Assembly: GCA_958415665.1 (NCBI GenBank)
Contig: CATYZK010000007.1
Coordinates: forward strand, 1-64,000
DNA: 64,000 nt
Origin: an uncultured Collinsella sp.
GTDB lineage: Bacteria; Actinomycetota; Coriobacteriia; Coriobacteriales; Coriobacteriaceae
Direction: 5' to 3'
Part shown: in pieces, positions 9,496-18,363 of the stretch
Layout: each line of letters begins with the position of its first letter
Numbering within the stretch: the first letter of the stretch is position 1
The notes under the pieces: generated by a model
What the model was told of the DNA's origin: nothing
The model's database searches: none
What the model saw: only the letters and a program-made list of their open reading frames with translations
Made by a program: the position numbers and the translations under genes

Positions 9496-9521
9496 TGCCT
9501 GCATATGATTGGCCTGAACGG

Positions 9522-9550
9522 TTGACCACGAACAGCCGTTCGTTTATTAT
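9522..9550 (+). promoter_or_regulatory. recA promoter with embedded LexA box
   Basis: -35 TTGACC (9522-9527) and -10 TATTAT (9545-9550) are separated by exactly 17 bp. The spacer contains CGAACAGCCGTTCG (9529-9542), a good match to the Gram-positive/actinobacterial SOS box CGAAC-N4-GTTCG. LexA bound here would cover both promoter elements, so SOS control of recA is expected. Confidence 0.85.
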
Positions 9551-9580
9551 CGATGCAGGTTGTTAAGAGGAGGGCTATTC

Positions 9581-10729
9581 ATGGCCAAGAATTCAGGTCC
9601 CGTACGTACCGTTCATGCACCCACGACGGGTAAAGAGCGCGAAGAGATGATCGCCACCACCAAGGCCGAGATCGAGAAGAAGTTCGGTCAAGGCTCCATC
9701 ATGAGGTATGGTGACGGCGGCCCCGAGCTTGAGGTCGAGGCCATCCCCACGGGCGCTCTGGCACTCGATGCCGCTCTGGGTATCGGCGGTGTGCCGCGCG
9801 GCCGTATCGTCGAGATTTACGGTCCTGAGTCCTCCGGTAAGACGACGCTTTCGCTCGAGATCCTGGCCGAGGCCCAGGCAATGGGTGGCGTGGTGGCATT
9901 TATCGATGCCGAGCACGCGCTCGATCCCACGTATGCCGCGCGCATTGGCGTGGATATCGACGAGGTACTGATTTCCCAGCCCGATACGGGTGAGCAGGCG
10001 CTCGAGATTGTTGACATGCTCGTGCGTTCCGGCGCCATCGATGCCATCGTCGTCGACTCCGTCGCCGCGCTGACCCCGCGTGCCGAGATCGAGGGAGAGA
10101 TCGGCGATACCACGGTCGGCTTGCAAGCTCGCCTGATGAGCCAGGCGCTCCGCAAGCTTGCCGGCTCGCTGTCCAAGTCCAACACGACGTGCATCTTCAT
10201 TAACCAACTGCGTGAGAAGATCGGCGTCATGTTCGGCAACCCCGAGACCACGACGGGCGGCCGCGCTCTTAAGTTTTTCTCTTCGGTGCGTATCGACATT
10301 CGCCGCATCGACAGCATTAAGCTTAAGGATGAGGTTATCGGTAACCGCGTGCGCGCCAAGGTCGTTAAGAACAAGGTGGCAGCTCCGTTCCGCTCTGCTG
10401 AGTTTGACATCATGTACGGTACGGGCATCTCTAAGGAGGGCTCGATTCTGGACATGGCTGTCGAGTGCGGCATCTGCAAGAAGATGGGCTCCTGGTTTGC
10501 CTATGGCGAGGACAAGCTCGGCAACGGTCGCGAGGCCGCCAAGGCGTTCCTGCGCGAACACCCCGATTGCGCCGACGAGATTGAGCATAAGGTCCGCCTT
10601 GCCTGCGGGCTTGAGTTTGATGACGATGCTCCGTCCGAGGTCGAGCTGACCGATCAGCCTGCGCCTGAGGAGTTTGACGAGCTTTACGCCATCGATGGTT
10701 CCGCCATGCTCGATGATGACGACGAGTAG
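9581..10729 (+). CDS. recA: Recombinase RecA
   Basis: 382 aa. RecA forms ATP-dependent filaments on single-stranded DNA, drives strand exchange and triggers LexA self-cleavage. Walker A GPESSGKT is at residues 81-88, the VVDSVAAL Walker B segment follows, and the tail is acidic as in RecA. An in-frame TTG at 9560 would add seven residues, but ATG 9581 has AGAGGAGG (9566-9573) with 7-nt spacing and is chosen. recX follows after 11 nt, so the two are probably co-transcribed from the SOS promoter. Confidence 0.99.
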   Translation: MAKNSGPVRTVHAPTTGKEREEMIATTKAEIEKKFGQGSIMRYGDGGPELEVEAIPTGALALDAALGIGGVPRGRIVEIYGPESSGKTTLSLEILAEAQAMGGVVAFIDAEHALDPTYAARIGVDIDEVLISQPDTGEQALEIVDMLVRSGAIDAIVVDSVAALTPRAEIEGEIGDTTVGLQARLMSQALRKLAGSLSKSNTTCIFINQLREKIGVMFGNPETTTGGRALKFFSSVRIDIRRIDSIKLKDEVIGNRVRAKVVKNKVAAPFRSAEFDIMYGTGISKEGSILDMAVECGICKKMGSWFAYGEDKLGNGREAAKAFLREHPDCADEIEHKVRLACGLEFDDDAPSEVELTDQPAPEEFDELYAIDGSAMLDDDDE

Positions 10730-10740
10730 CGGTTACGCTC

Positions 10741-11433
10741 ATGTCGTATACGGTGACCGAGGCCACGGTCGTCTTTCCCGATAAGAAGGCGGCCTCCTCG
10801 TTCTCGAGCGGCTATGCGTCCAAAAAGCCTTGCGCACATATCGATTGTGAGCTTGAGGGCGGTTTTGAGCGGTCCATTTGGATCCCTGTGCGGGTCGCGC
10901 GGCTGTATGCCAAAAACCGCCCCGATCTTCCCTGTGATTGGGATAACTTTCGTGGTGCGGTGCAGCTCATCGAGCGTAAATGTGCGCTTACCATGGTGAC
11001 CGAGATGTTATCGCGCCGCGACCATGCGACGGGTGAGGTCCGTGACAAGCTGGCCCGCTACGGCTTTCACCAGTCCGCGATCGATTTCGCCGTCGAGCGC
11101 GCCACCGAGTATCGCTTTTTAGACGAGAACCGCTTTTGCTCGTACTTTATCGAGGAACGCAAGCGGCGCGGTTGGGGACAGCGTAAAATCGAGACCGAGC
11201 TCAAGCGCCGTCATGTCGTGCTCGATGATATTCCCGGTTATCCCGAGGATTATTTTGCCGTCGAAGACGATTTGGCGCGTGCGTCAGCCCTGCTCTCCAA
11301 GCGGCGTGTTCCAGAGACGCGCGGATTCGAAAAACTGGTTCGGTTTTTGATGGGCAAGGGCTTTTCGTATCACATCGCCGCCGATGCCGTTAAGGCACGT
11401 CTCGATGCCGAACGTGAGGAATGTGCGGTTTAG
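10741..11433 (+). CDS. recX: RecX family regulatory protein
   Basis: 230 aa. RecX proteins are three-helix-repeat proteins that bind within RecA filaments and restrain them. The RecX repeats span about residues 75-225: SRRDHATGEVRDKLARYGF, then RFLDENRFCSYFIEERKRRGWG, then a third repeat ending FSYHIAADAVKARL. The first 70 residues are a less conserved extension containing beta-strand-like sequence. The position directly after recA supports the call. No strong Shine-Dalgarno is visible, suggesting translation coupled to recA. Confidence 0.88.
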   Translation: MSYTVTEATVVFPDKKAASSFSSGYASKKPCAHIDCELEGGFERSIWIPVRVARLYAKNRPDLPCDWDNFRGAVQLIERKCALTMVTEMLSRRDHATGEVRDKLARYGFHQSAIDFAVERATEYRFLDENRFCSYFIEERKRRGWGQRKIETELKRRHVVLDDIPGYPEDYFAVEDDLARASALLSKRRVPETRGFEKLVRFLMGKGFSYHIAADAVKARLDAEREECAV

Positions 11434-11495
11434 GCGTATGCGTTTTGTGGCCCTGCCGTTCACCGCGTTTTAGCCGCCGTGCTGGGGCCATTTAT

Positions 11496-11524
11496 TTGAC
11501 AGTTGTTGTGGTTCAACGTACGAT
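11496..11524 (+). promoter_or_regulatory. Promoter for rny
   Basis: Consensus TTGACA (11496-11501), a 17-bp spacer and TACGAT (11519-11524). Transcription would begin near 11531, giving a leader of about 160 nt before rny. No LexA box is seen. Confidence 0.75.
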
Positions 11525-11629
11525 AAACACTGTCATTTGCTTTGTGATATGTGCTCATCTGTGATGAGTTTGTTTATATGTTTATCTGTATCCGACCCGC
11601 ATAAGCTGCGCCCATATTACTCAAATGTC

Positions 11630-11655
11630 GCGAGCCGTTCGTAAGGACGGTTCGC
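11630..11655 (+). other. Hairpin in the rny leader
   Basis: GCGAGCCGT (11630-11638) can pair with ACGGTTCGC (11647-11655), one pair being G-T, followed by TTTGTTGTG. It lies inside the predicted leader about 35 nt before the start codon, so it could be an attenuator or an RNase landing structure rather than a terminator of recX. Confidence 0.4.
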
Positions 11656-11690
11656 TTTGTTGTGTAACGAATCCATAAAAAGGAGTGAGC

Positions 11691-13241
11691 ATGCCTATCA
11701 TCGCAGCGCTCGTTGGCATCGTTTTGGGTGCCATCGCCGCCATTGCCTACATGCGCACCGCCAAGCAGGGTAGTCTTCACGAGGCCGACGAAAAAATCCA
11801 GTCGGCACACGCACAGGCCGAGTCCCTGATCGGTGATGCCAAGCGTCAGGCCGAGACCCTCAAAAAAGAGGCTCTACTCGAGGCTAAAGAGGAGATCATC
11901 AAGAACAAGCAGGCCGCTGAGGCCGAGGACAAGCAGCGTAAGAGCGAGATTCGTACGCTCGAGAACCGCGTGATGCAGCGCGAGGAATCCCTCGATCGCC
12001 GCAACGACGCTCTCGACAAGCGCGAGCATCAGCTGTCCAGCCAGGCCGGTCAGGTCGAGAAGCGCTCCCGTGAGCTCGAGGAGCTCTGCGCAAAGCAGAC
12101 CTCCGAGCTCGAGCGTATCGCCGACCTTACCCGCGAGGACGCCCACAAGGAGCTCCTCGATAAGGTTCGCGGCGAGGTCACCCACGAGGCCGCCACGATC
12201 ATTCGCGAGTCCGAGCAGCAGGTTCGCGCCGAGTGCCACAAGACCGCCCAGGAGATTCTGTCTCTGGCGATTCAGCGCTGCGCTGCCGACCATACTGCCG
12301 AGGTCACCGTTACCTCCGTGCACATTCCCTCTGATGACCTCAAGGGCCGTATCATCGGTCGCGAGGGTCGCAACATCCGGACCTTCGAGCAGGTTTCCGG
12401 CGTCAACCTCGTGATCGACGACACGCCCGAGACCGTCGTTCTTTCGAGCTTCGACCCGGTCCGTCGTGAGACCGCCCGTGTCGCCCTTGAGAACCTCATC
12501 GCCGACGGCCGCATTCACCCTGCCCGTATCGAGGAGATGTATCACAAGGCCGCCGACCTGGTTCAGCAGCGCGTGCGCGAGGCTGGCGAGCAGGCTGCCT
12601 TCGATACCGGCATCCACGACCTGCACCCCGAGATCGTTAAGACCCTTGGTGCCCTGCGCTACCGTACCTCGTTTGGTCAGAACGTGCTTCAGCACTCCCT
12701 CGAGGTCTCTGATCTGTGCGGCGTGATGGCTTCCGAGCTTGGCCTGGACGTTGTGACTGCCAAGCGCGCCGGCCTGCTGCATGACCTGGGCAAGGCAATC
12801 GACCATGACGTCGAGGGCCCGCATGCCGTCATCGGCGCCGAGCTGGCCCGCCGTTATGGCGAGAAGCCCGTTATCGTCCACGCTATCGAGGCTCACCATG
12901 CCGATGTCGACCCCAACACGGTGCTCGATGTCCTGGTACAGGCCGCCGATGCTGTCTCTGCCTCTCGCCCCGGTGCCCGTCGCGAGTCTGCCGAGAACTA
13001 CATCAAGCGTCTTGAGAAGCTCGAGGAGATCGCCAACTCCCATGACGGCGTCGAGCGTACCTATGCCATGCAGGCTGGTCGCGAGGTCCACGTCATGGTT
13101 CAGCCGGACAAGATCTCCGATGCCCAGTCCACGGTCCTGGCTCACGATATCGCCCATCAGATCGAGGAAGAGATGGAGTATCCCGGTCAGGTGCGCGTCG
13201 TCGTGATTCGCGAGAGCCGCGCTGTCGATATCGCTAAATAA
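11691..13241 (+). CDS. rny: Ribonuclease Y
   Basis: 516 aa membrane-anchored endoribonuclease that initiates mRNA decay. Order: N-terminal membrane helix (residues 1-20), long coiled coil rich in Glu/Lys/Ala (25-190), KH domain from about 208 with GRIIGREGRNIRTFE, then an HD domain with LLHDLGKAID near residue 362. An alternative GTG at 11685 exists, but AGGAG at 11681-11685 is placed 5 nt before ATG 11691. Together with RNase J at the window start, both main Gram-positive mRNA-decay nucleases are encoded here. Confidence 0.97.
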   Translation: MPIIAALVGIVLGAIAAIAYMRTAKQGSLHEADEKIQSAHAQAESLIGDAKRQAETLKKEALLEAKEEIIKNKQAAEAEDKQRKSEIRTLENRVMQREESLDRRNDALDKREHQLSSQAGQVEKRSRELEELCAKQTSELERIADLTREDAHKELLDKVRGEVTHEAATIIRESEQQVRAECHKTAQEILSLAIQRCAADHTAEVTVTSVHIPSDDLKGRIIGREGRNIRTFEQVSGVNLVIDDTPETVVLSSFDPVRRETARVALENLIADGRIHPARIEEMYHKAADLVQQRVREAGEQAAFDTGIHDLHPEIVKTLGALRYRTSFGQNVLQHSLEVSDLCGVMASELGLDVVTAKRAGLLHDLGKAIDHDVEGPHAVIGAELARRYGEKPVIVHAIEAHHADVDPNTVLDVLVQAADAVSASRPGARRESAENYIKRLEKLEEIANSHDGVERTYAMQAGREVHVMVQPDKISDAQSTVLAHDIAHQIEEEMEYPGQVRVVVIRESRAVDIAK

Positions 13242-13242
13242 C

Positions 13243-14328
13243 ATGAGCGACGCGAACGAGCTCATCTCATTTATCGCGTCGATGTCGGGGGAGGGCAACC
13301 TTCGCGTCGAGGAGAACCTTGGCAAGGGGTATGTCCGCCTCCGCGTTTCGGAGGCCGAGCGGCGCCAGGCAAAGCACGACATTCAGCATGTCGAGGATAT
13401 CGTCATCGAAATGCTCCGTAATGCTCGCGATGCCGGCGCCGACAAGGTCTATCTCGCCACGACCAAGGAAGACGGCGTCCGCACGCTTGTCTTTCTGGAT
13501 AACGGTTCGGGCGTTCCGCAGGATATGCAAGAGCGAATCTTCGATGCCCGCGTTACCTCCAAGCTCGAGAGCATGAAGATGGACCGTTGGGGCGTTCACG
13601 GTCGTGGCATGGCATTGTTTTCGATCAAGCAGAACACCGATGAGGCCCGTGTGGTCACGTCCGGTGTCGATCTTGGTTCAGCCTTTAAGGTGAGCGTCGC
13701 GGCCGACCGCCTCAGTGAGCGTGCCGATCAGTCCAGCTGGCCCCAGGCGGTCAAGGATGAGGACGGACGTTATGTTTGCGCTCGCGGTCCACATAATATT
13801 ATTCGCGCTGCTTGTGAGTTTGCGCTCGAGGAGTTGCGTGGTTGCGATGTCTATCTTGGTTCTCCGTCTGAGATTGCCGCGACCCTTTATGCTCAGGCGT
13901 CAAGTCGGCTCGATACGTCTCGTCTCCTGTTCATTGATGACGAGAGCGAGCTTCCGGTTGTCGATCGTTTAGGCCTTGCTTCCGATGCCGAGGACTTTAT
14001 CCGTATCTGTTCGGGTTTGGGTCTTGAGATGTCCGAGCGCACGGCCCATCGCATTTTGGCAGGGCAGATTAAGCCCGTTCGCGGTGTGACCGCACGTTTG
14101 CTGCGCGAGCGTGATTCGTCCTCGCATGCGCCGGCTCCTGTCGATCTCGCGAAGGATCGTCGCGGGCTACGTATTGCCAAGGATGACATGGCACAGTTTT
14201 CGCGCGCTGTGGAACGCGACTTTAATGACCTTGCCGCACGGTACTATCTCAACCTTTGCGGCGACCCAAAGATCCGTGTTTCGCGTGATCGAATCACCGT
14301 GACCTTTGATCTTGCCAAAGAGGAATAG
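13243..14328 (+). CDS. GHKL-fold ATP-binding protein of unknown role
   Basis: 361 aa. Residues 35-150 show a GHKL ATPase fold like that of Hsp90, MutL and histidine kinases: N box EDIVIEMLRNARDAGAD, G1 box DNGSGVP and G2 box GVHGRGMALFSI. There is no phosphoacceptor His domain and no receiver, so it is not a standard sensor kinase. The C-terminal half (about 160-361) is not recognised. It begins 1 nt after the rny stop and ends just before spoVS, suggesting an operon of RNA decay, unknown ATPase and SpoVS. A role as a protein kinase-like or conformational ATPase is inference only. Confidence 0.7.
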   Translation: MSDANELISFIASMSGEGNLRVEENLGKGYVRLRVSEAERRQAKHDIQHVEDIVIEMLRNARDAGADKVYLATTKEDGVRTLVFLDNGSGVPQDMQERIFDARVTSKLESMKMDRWGVHGRGMALFSIKQNTDEARVVTSGVDLGSAFKVSVAADRLSERADQSSWPQAVKDEDGRYVCARGPHNIIRAACEFALEELRGCDVYLGSPSEIAATLYAQASSRLDTSRLLFIDDESELPVVDRLGLASDAEDFIRICSGLGLEMSERTAHRILAGQIKPVRGVTARLLRERDSSSHAPAPVDLAKDRRGLRIAKDDMAQFSRAVERDFNDLAARYYLNLCGDPKIRVSRDRITVTFDLAKEE

Positions 14329-14335
14329 TGCCTTT

Positions 14336-14351
14336 ACCGAGTCCACTCGGT
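14336..14351 (+). other. Small hairpin between the GHKL gene and spoVS
   Basis: ACCGAG and CTCGGT form a perfect 6-bp stem with a TCCA loop. There is no T tract after it, so termination is doubtful; it may be an operator or RNA-processing hairpin in the spoVS leader. Confidence 0.35.
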
Positions 14352-14402
14352 ACGATACAGTTATTGCAGTTAAAACGTACTTTTAAATGCAGGAGTTTCT
14401 TC

Positions 14403-14720
14403 ATGGATTGCCTGAAGGTATCAAGCAAATCATCGCCCGCGTCCGTTGCCGGCGCCATCGCCGGCATGGTCAAGGATGGTGTACCCGTCAACATCCAGTG
14501 TGTCGGCGCCGGTGCCGTCAACCAGGCCATTAAGGCCGTTGCTATCGCGCGCGGTTTTTTGATTCCAACTGGTTTTGATATTTCCTGCGCGCCCGTGTTC
14601 TCCGACATCCTCATTAACGGGGAGTCGCGCACGGCCATCCGCCTTTCTATCTATGTTCACCAGATCAATCGAGCTGCTATGGACAACGTCGTCATGGATG
14701 ATGTTAAGCCTGTGGCATAG
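14403..14720 (+). CDS. spoVS: Stage V sporulation protein S (SpoVS)
   Basis: 105 aa. SpoVS is a small dimeric Alba-like protein needed for late sporulation in Bacillus and also found in non-sporulating bacteria. The signature is clear: LKVSSKSSPASVAGAIAG at the start, then GAGAVNQAIKAVAIARGF. ATG 14403 is preceded by AGGAG with 7-nt spacing, and the protein start matches the family. A tail of about 20 residues beyond the usual end is present. No sporulation gene set is visible, so the role here is probably a general nucleic-acid-binding or regulatory one. Confidence 0.92.
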   Translation: MDCLKVSSKSSPASVAGAIAGMVKDGVPVNIQCVGAGAVNQAIKAVAIARGFLIPTGFDISCAPVFSDILINGESRTAIRLSIYVHQINRAAMDNVVMDDVKPVA

Positions 14721-14765
14721 CTTCTGCTTGCCTTTTTTCGCTCCCCATCGTTAGGACTTATGCAC

Positions 14766-16136
14766 ATGGACCAGCGTTCCGTACGCGATATTCTTGCCGG
14801 TAAAACCTACTTTATCCGCACCTTTGGCTGCCAGATGAATCAGCACGACTCTGAGCGCGTGAGCGGTCTGCTTGATTCATATGGCTGCCTCATGGCGCTC
14901 GATCCTGCGCATGCCGATATCGTCGTCTTCATGACGTGCTGTGTGCGCGAGGCCGCCGATACTCGCCTGTACGGTCAGTGCAATTCCTGCAAAAGCCTGC
15001 CGCCTTCGCCTTCGGGCAAGCGCGTGGTTGCCGTTGGCGGTTGCATCGCGCAGCGCGATGGCGAGGGTCTGCTCATCAACGTCGATAACGTCAATGTCAT
15101 CTTTGGCACGCATTCCATTGCACATGTGGCCGAGCTTATTGCCGAGGCGTTCCTTGATGGTAAGCGTCATATCCGCACCAATGAGCATGAGGATACGGAC
15201 GCCATGAGCATGCCGTGGCATCGCGAGACCCAGTATCACGCCTGGGTGCCCATCATGACGGGCTGCAATAATTTCTGCACCTATTGTATCGTGCCGTACG
15301 TGCGCGGTCGCGAAAAGAGCCGCCCCTTCGAGGAGATTGTCGACGAGGTGACCGGTTTGGTGCGCCAGGGCGTGCGTGAGATTACGCTGCTGGGCCAAAA
15401 CGTTAACTCATATGGTCGCGATCTGTTTGGCAAGCCGCGTTTTGCCGATCTGCTGCGTGCCGTGGGCGATACGGGCGTGGAGCGCATCTTCTTTACGTCT
15501 TCGCATCCCAAGGACCTGTTGCCCGAGACCATCGACGCTATGGCCGAGACGCCTGCCGTTATGCCGCAGCTGCACTTGGCCGTCCAGTCCGGTTCGACGC
15601 GGATCCTCAAAGAGATGAATCGCCGTTATACACGCGAGGACTATCTGGGCCTTGTCGATCGCATTCGCAACCGCATGCCCGATATCGCGCTCTCGACCGA
15701 CATTATCGTTGGCTTCCCGGGCGAGACTGAAGAAGACTTTGAGCAGACGCTCTCGCTTGCCGAGACGGTCCGCTATGCTCAGGCCTATACCTTCATCTAT
15801 TCCAAGCGTGCCGGTACCCCGGCCGCCGAGATTGACGATCCTACGCCGCATGAGGTTATTCTCGAGCGTTTCAATCGCCTGGTTAAGGTTATCGAGACCA
15901 CGGCACACGAGTATAACCAGGGCGAGCTTCATACTGTGGTTCCGGCGCTCATTGAGGGAACGAGTAAAAAGAACGACGCGGTCCTGCTGGGCAAGAGTCC
16001 CAAGAATCAGACCGTGCATGCGCCTATCCCCGAGGGTTACAGCATCGATCAGCTTGTTGGCAAGATCGTTGATGTTGACGTTGACGTTGCCAAGACCTGG
16101 TATTTGTCCGGTTCCGTTGTGGGCGAGCCGCGCTAA
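14766..16136 (+). CDS. miaB: tRNA-2-methylthio-N6-dimethylallyladenosine synthase MiaB
   Basis: 456 aa from ATG 14766 (458 from ATG 14760). TTAGGA at 14751-14756 is 9 nt from 14766 and only 3 nt from 14760, so the second is favoured. Radical-SAM methylthiotransferase adding the 2-methylthio group to i6A37 of tRNAs. FGCQMNQHDSERV is the MiaB N-terminus, with further Cys at CCVREA and GGCIAQ; CNNFCTYC is the radical-SAM cluster motif; a TRAM domain ends the protein. It overlaps miaA, which makes its substrate base, by 1 nt (TAATG). Confidence 0.96.
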   Translation: MDQRSVRDILAGKTYFIRTFGCQMNQHDSERVSGLLDSYGCLMALDPAHADIVVFMTCCVREAADTRLYGQCNSCKSLPPSPSGKRVVAVGGCIAQRDGEGLLINVDNVNVIFGTHSIAHVAELIAEAFLDGKRHIRTNEHEDTDAMSMPWHRETQYHAWVPIMTGCNNFCTYCIVPYVRGREKSRPFEEIVDEVTGLVRQGVREITLLGQNVNSYGRDLFGKPRFADLLRAVGDTGVERIFFTSSHPKDLLPETIDAMAETPAVMPQLHLAVQSGSTRILKEMNRRYTREDYLGLVDRIRNRMPDIALSTDIIVGFPGETEEDFEQTLSLAETVRYAQAYTFIYSKRAGTPAAEIDDPTPHEVILERFNRLVKVIETTAHEYNQGELHTVVPALIEGTSKKNDAVLLGKSPKNQTVHAPIPEGYSIDQLVGKIVDVDVDVAKTWYLSGSVVGEPR

Positions 16137-17074
16137 TGGTTTCTCCCGGGGCAGGTCTTTCCGCCGTTGCGATCGTCGGTCCGACGGCGGTTGGTAAGAG
16201 TGATGTTGCCGACCGTTTGGCAGCTCGTCTTTCGTCCGAAGTGCTGTCGTGCGATGCGATGCAAATCTATCGCGGCATGGACATCGGTACCGCAAAGATG
16301 GCGCCCGATGAGTGCACGGCGCCGCTGCGTCTCGTTGACATTGTAGAGCCGGGTGTGGCATATTCTGCTGCTCTTTATCAGGCTGACGCTCGCGCGCATG
16401 TTGAACGTCTCCTTGGTTCGGGTTGCCTGCCGGTTTTTTGCGGAGGTACGGGGCTGTATCTCAAGGCCGCCCTCGATGAGATGGACTTTCCCTCGGGTGA
16501 ACTTGAGGACGATCGTCGTGCGGGCTATCAGGAGCTTGCCGAGCGTATTGGCGAGGAAGAACTGCATGCCTTGCTTGCCGAGCGCGATCCAGAATCGGCT
16601 GCTGTTATTCATCCCCATAACGTGCGCCGTGTGATTCGTGCGCTCGAGATGAATGATGATGGCGTCTCCTATGCGCAGCAAAAGTCGCAGTTTAGTGTTC
16701 CGCACGAGCATTATCATGCCCTATGGTTTGGTCTGACGCGTAATCGCGAGGTGCTCTACGAGCGCATCAACCAGCGCGTCGATCTGATGTTTGAGCAGGG
16801 TCTTGTCGATGAGGTCCGCGGTCTTATGGGCCAGGGGCTGGGAGATGCCCTGACGTCGATGCAGGCGATTGGCTATAAAGAGATCATTGATGCATTCAAT
16901 GGCGTGATGAGCATGGATGAGGCTCGCGAACTCATTAAGATGCGTTCGCGTCGTTATGCCAAGCGTCAGCTTTCGTGGTTTAAGCGCGATGACCGTATCG
17001 CGTGGTTTGATATGGATGAATTGACGATCGATGAGGTCGTTGAGGATATCCTGCATCGTATTGAGGCTGCCTAA
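16136..17074 (+). CDS. miaA: tRNA dimethylallyltransferase MiaA
   Basis: 312 aa. Transfers a dimethylallyl group to A37 of tRNAs reading UNN codons, the step before MiaB. P-loop GPTAVGKS lies near residue 17, followed by the substrate segment SCDAMQIYRGMDIGTAK and the RRYAKRQLSWFKRD motif near the C-terminus. The family usually has DS rather than CDA at the catalytic segment; the Asp is retained. Start and stop overlap neighbours by TAATG on both sides, giving a coupled miaB-miaA-hflX run. Confidence 0.96.
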   Translation: MVSPGAGLSAVAIVGPTAVGKSDVADRLAARLSSEVLSCDAMQIYRGMDIGTAKMAPDECTAPLRLVDIVEPGVAYSAALYQADARAHVERLLGSGCLPVFCGGTGLYLKAALDEMDFPSGELEDDRRAGYQELAERIGEEELHALLAERDPESAAVIHPHNVRRVIRALEMNDDGVSYAQQKSQFSVPHEHYHALWFGLTRNREVLYERINQRVDLMFEQGLVDEVRGLMGQGLGDALTSMQAIGYKEIIDAFNGVMSMDEARELIKMRSRRYAKRQLSWFKRDDRIAWFDMDELTIDEVVEDILHRIEAA

Positions 17075-18363
17075 TGGCCCGTTTCCCCCTTGTTCCCACG
17101 GCACCCGAGCCCGAGCGTGCCATTTTAGTTGGTGTTGAGTGGCGCGACAATGCATGGCCGCTCGATCGCTCGCTTGATGAACTGGAGCGTCTTGCCCACA
17201 CAGCTGGTGCCCAGTGCGTGGCACGCTTGTCGCAGCGTTTGGTAAAGCCGTATCCTAAATCGTTTATCGGTTCCGGTAAGGTTGAAGAGCTGTGCGGCCT
17301 GGTGCATCGAATGGATGCCGATGTTGTTATCTTCGATGACGATTTAACGCCTTCGCAGCAGTCTTATCTGGAGAAAGCCGTGGGCGAGCCGGTAAAGATT
17401 ATTGATCGCACAGCACTGATCTTGGATATCTTTGGCCTGCATGCTCAGACGCGTGAGGGACGCCTGCAGGTACAGCTGGCACAGCTTCAATATTTGTTGC
17501 CTCGCCTGCGTGGCATGTGGAGCCATCTCGCCAAGGAGCAGACGCGCGGCGGCATCGGCTCACGTTTTGGTCAGGGCGAAAGTCAGCTCGAGGTCGACCG
17601 TCGCCTCATTCGTAATAAGATCGCTGCGCTTCGTCGTGAGCTCAAGCAGGTTGAACAGCGTCGCGATGTTCAATCCAAGAGTCGCATTGAGTCACCGGCG
17701 TTTCGCGTCGCGTTGGCCGGTTATACCAATGCCGGTAAATCGACGTTGCTCAATCGTCTGACCGGCTCTACGGTACTTTCGCAGGACAAGCTGTTTGCTA
17801 CGCTCGACCCGACGACGCGTTCGTATCGTCTGCCCGGCGGTCGCGGCATGACGATTACCGATACCGTCGGCTTTATTCAAAAGCTGCCGCATGGTCTGGT
17901 CGACGCCTTTAAATCGACGCTGTCCGAGGTTTTGGGTGCCGATCTAATTCTCAAAGTCGTAGATGCGTCTGACGAGGACTATGAGCGGCAGCTGGAGGCT
18001 GTCGACCGCGTGCTTGATGAGATCGGCGCCGGAGAGCGTTTAACGCTGACCGTATTCAATAAAATCGATCTTCTCGATAGCGTCGATCGATTGAGTTTCC
18101 GTCGTCGCTATCCGGAGGCCGTTCTGTTCTCGGCCCAAACGGGCGAGGGGCTCGACGATCTCGTTGACCGGATTGCTCGCGAGGCAGCTGCCACCGATGT
18201 GTTGCTCTCCGCTGATATCCCGTATCGCGAGGGCGCTCTCATCACGCTGGTGCATGAGCAGGGAACCCTTCTGCATGAGGAATATCTCGAGGACGGCGCT
18301 CGCATTGTGGCGAAGTTGCCGGCCCGAATCGCGCCGCGTCTTGAGCGCTATCGTACGGAATAA
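17074..18363 (+). CDS. hflX: GTPase HflX
   Basis: 429 aa ribosome-associated GTPase that splits stalled or stressed 70S ribosomes in characterised species. N-terminal HflX domain includes the KSFIGSGKVEEL and DDDLTPSQQ segments, then the G domain with GYTNAGKSTLLNRL (G1), DTVGFIQKLPHGLVDAFKS (G3) and FNKIDLL (G4). The start overlaps the miaA stop. Its last 16 bp overlap, in antisense, the end of the convergent acyltransferase gene. Confidence 0.95.
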   Translation: MARFPLVPTAPEPERAILVGVEWRDNAWPLDRSLDELERLAHTAGAQCVARLSQRLVKPYPKSFIGSGKVEELCGLVHRMDADVVIFDDDLTPSQQSYLEKAVGEPVKIIDRTALILDIFGLHAQTREGRLQVQLAQLQYLLPRLRGMWSHLAKEQTRGGIGSRFGQGESQLEVDRRLIRNKIAALRRELKQVEQRRDVQSKSRIESPAFRVALAGYTNAGKSTLLNRLTGSTVLSQDKLFATLDPTTRSYRLPGGRGMTITDTVGFIQKLPHGLVDAFKSTLSEVLGADLILKVVDASDEDYERQLEAVDRVLDEIGAGERLTLTVFNKIDLLDSVDRLSFRRRYPEAVLFSAQTGEGLDDLVDRIAREAAATDVLLSADIPYREGALITLVHEQGTLLHEEYLEDGARIVAKLPARIAPRLERYRTE

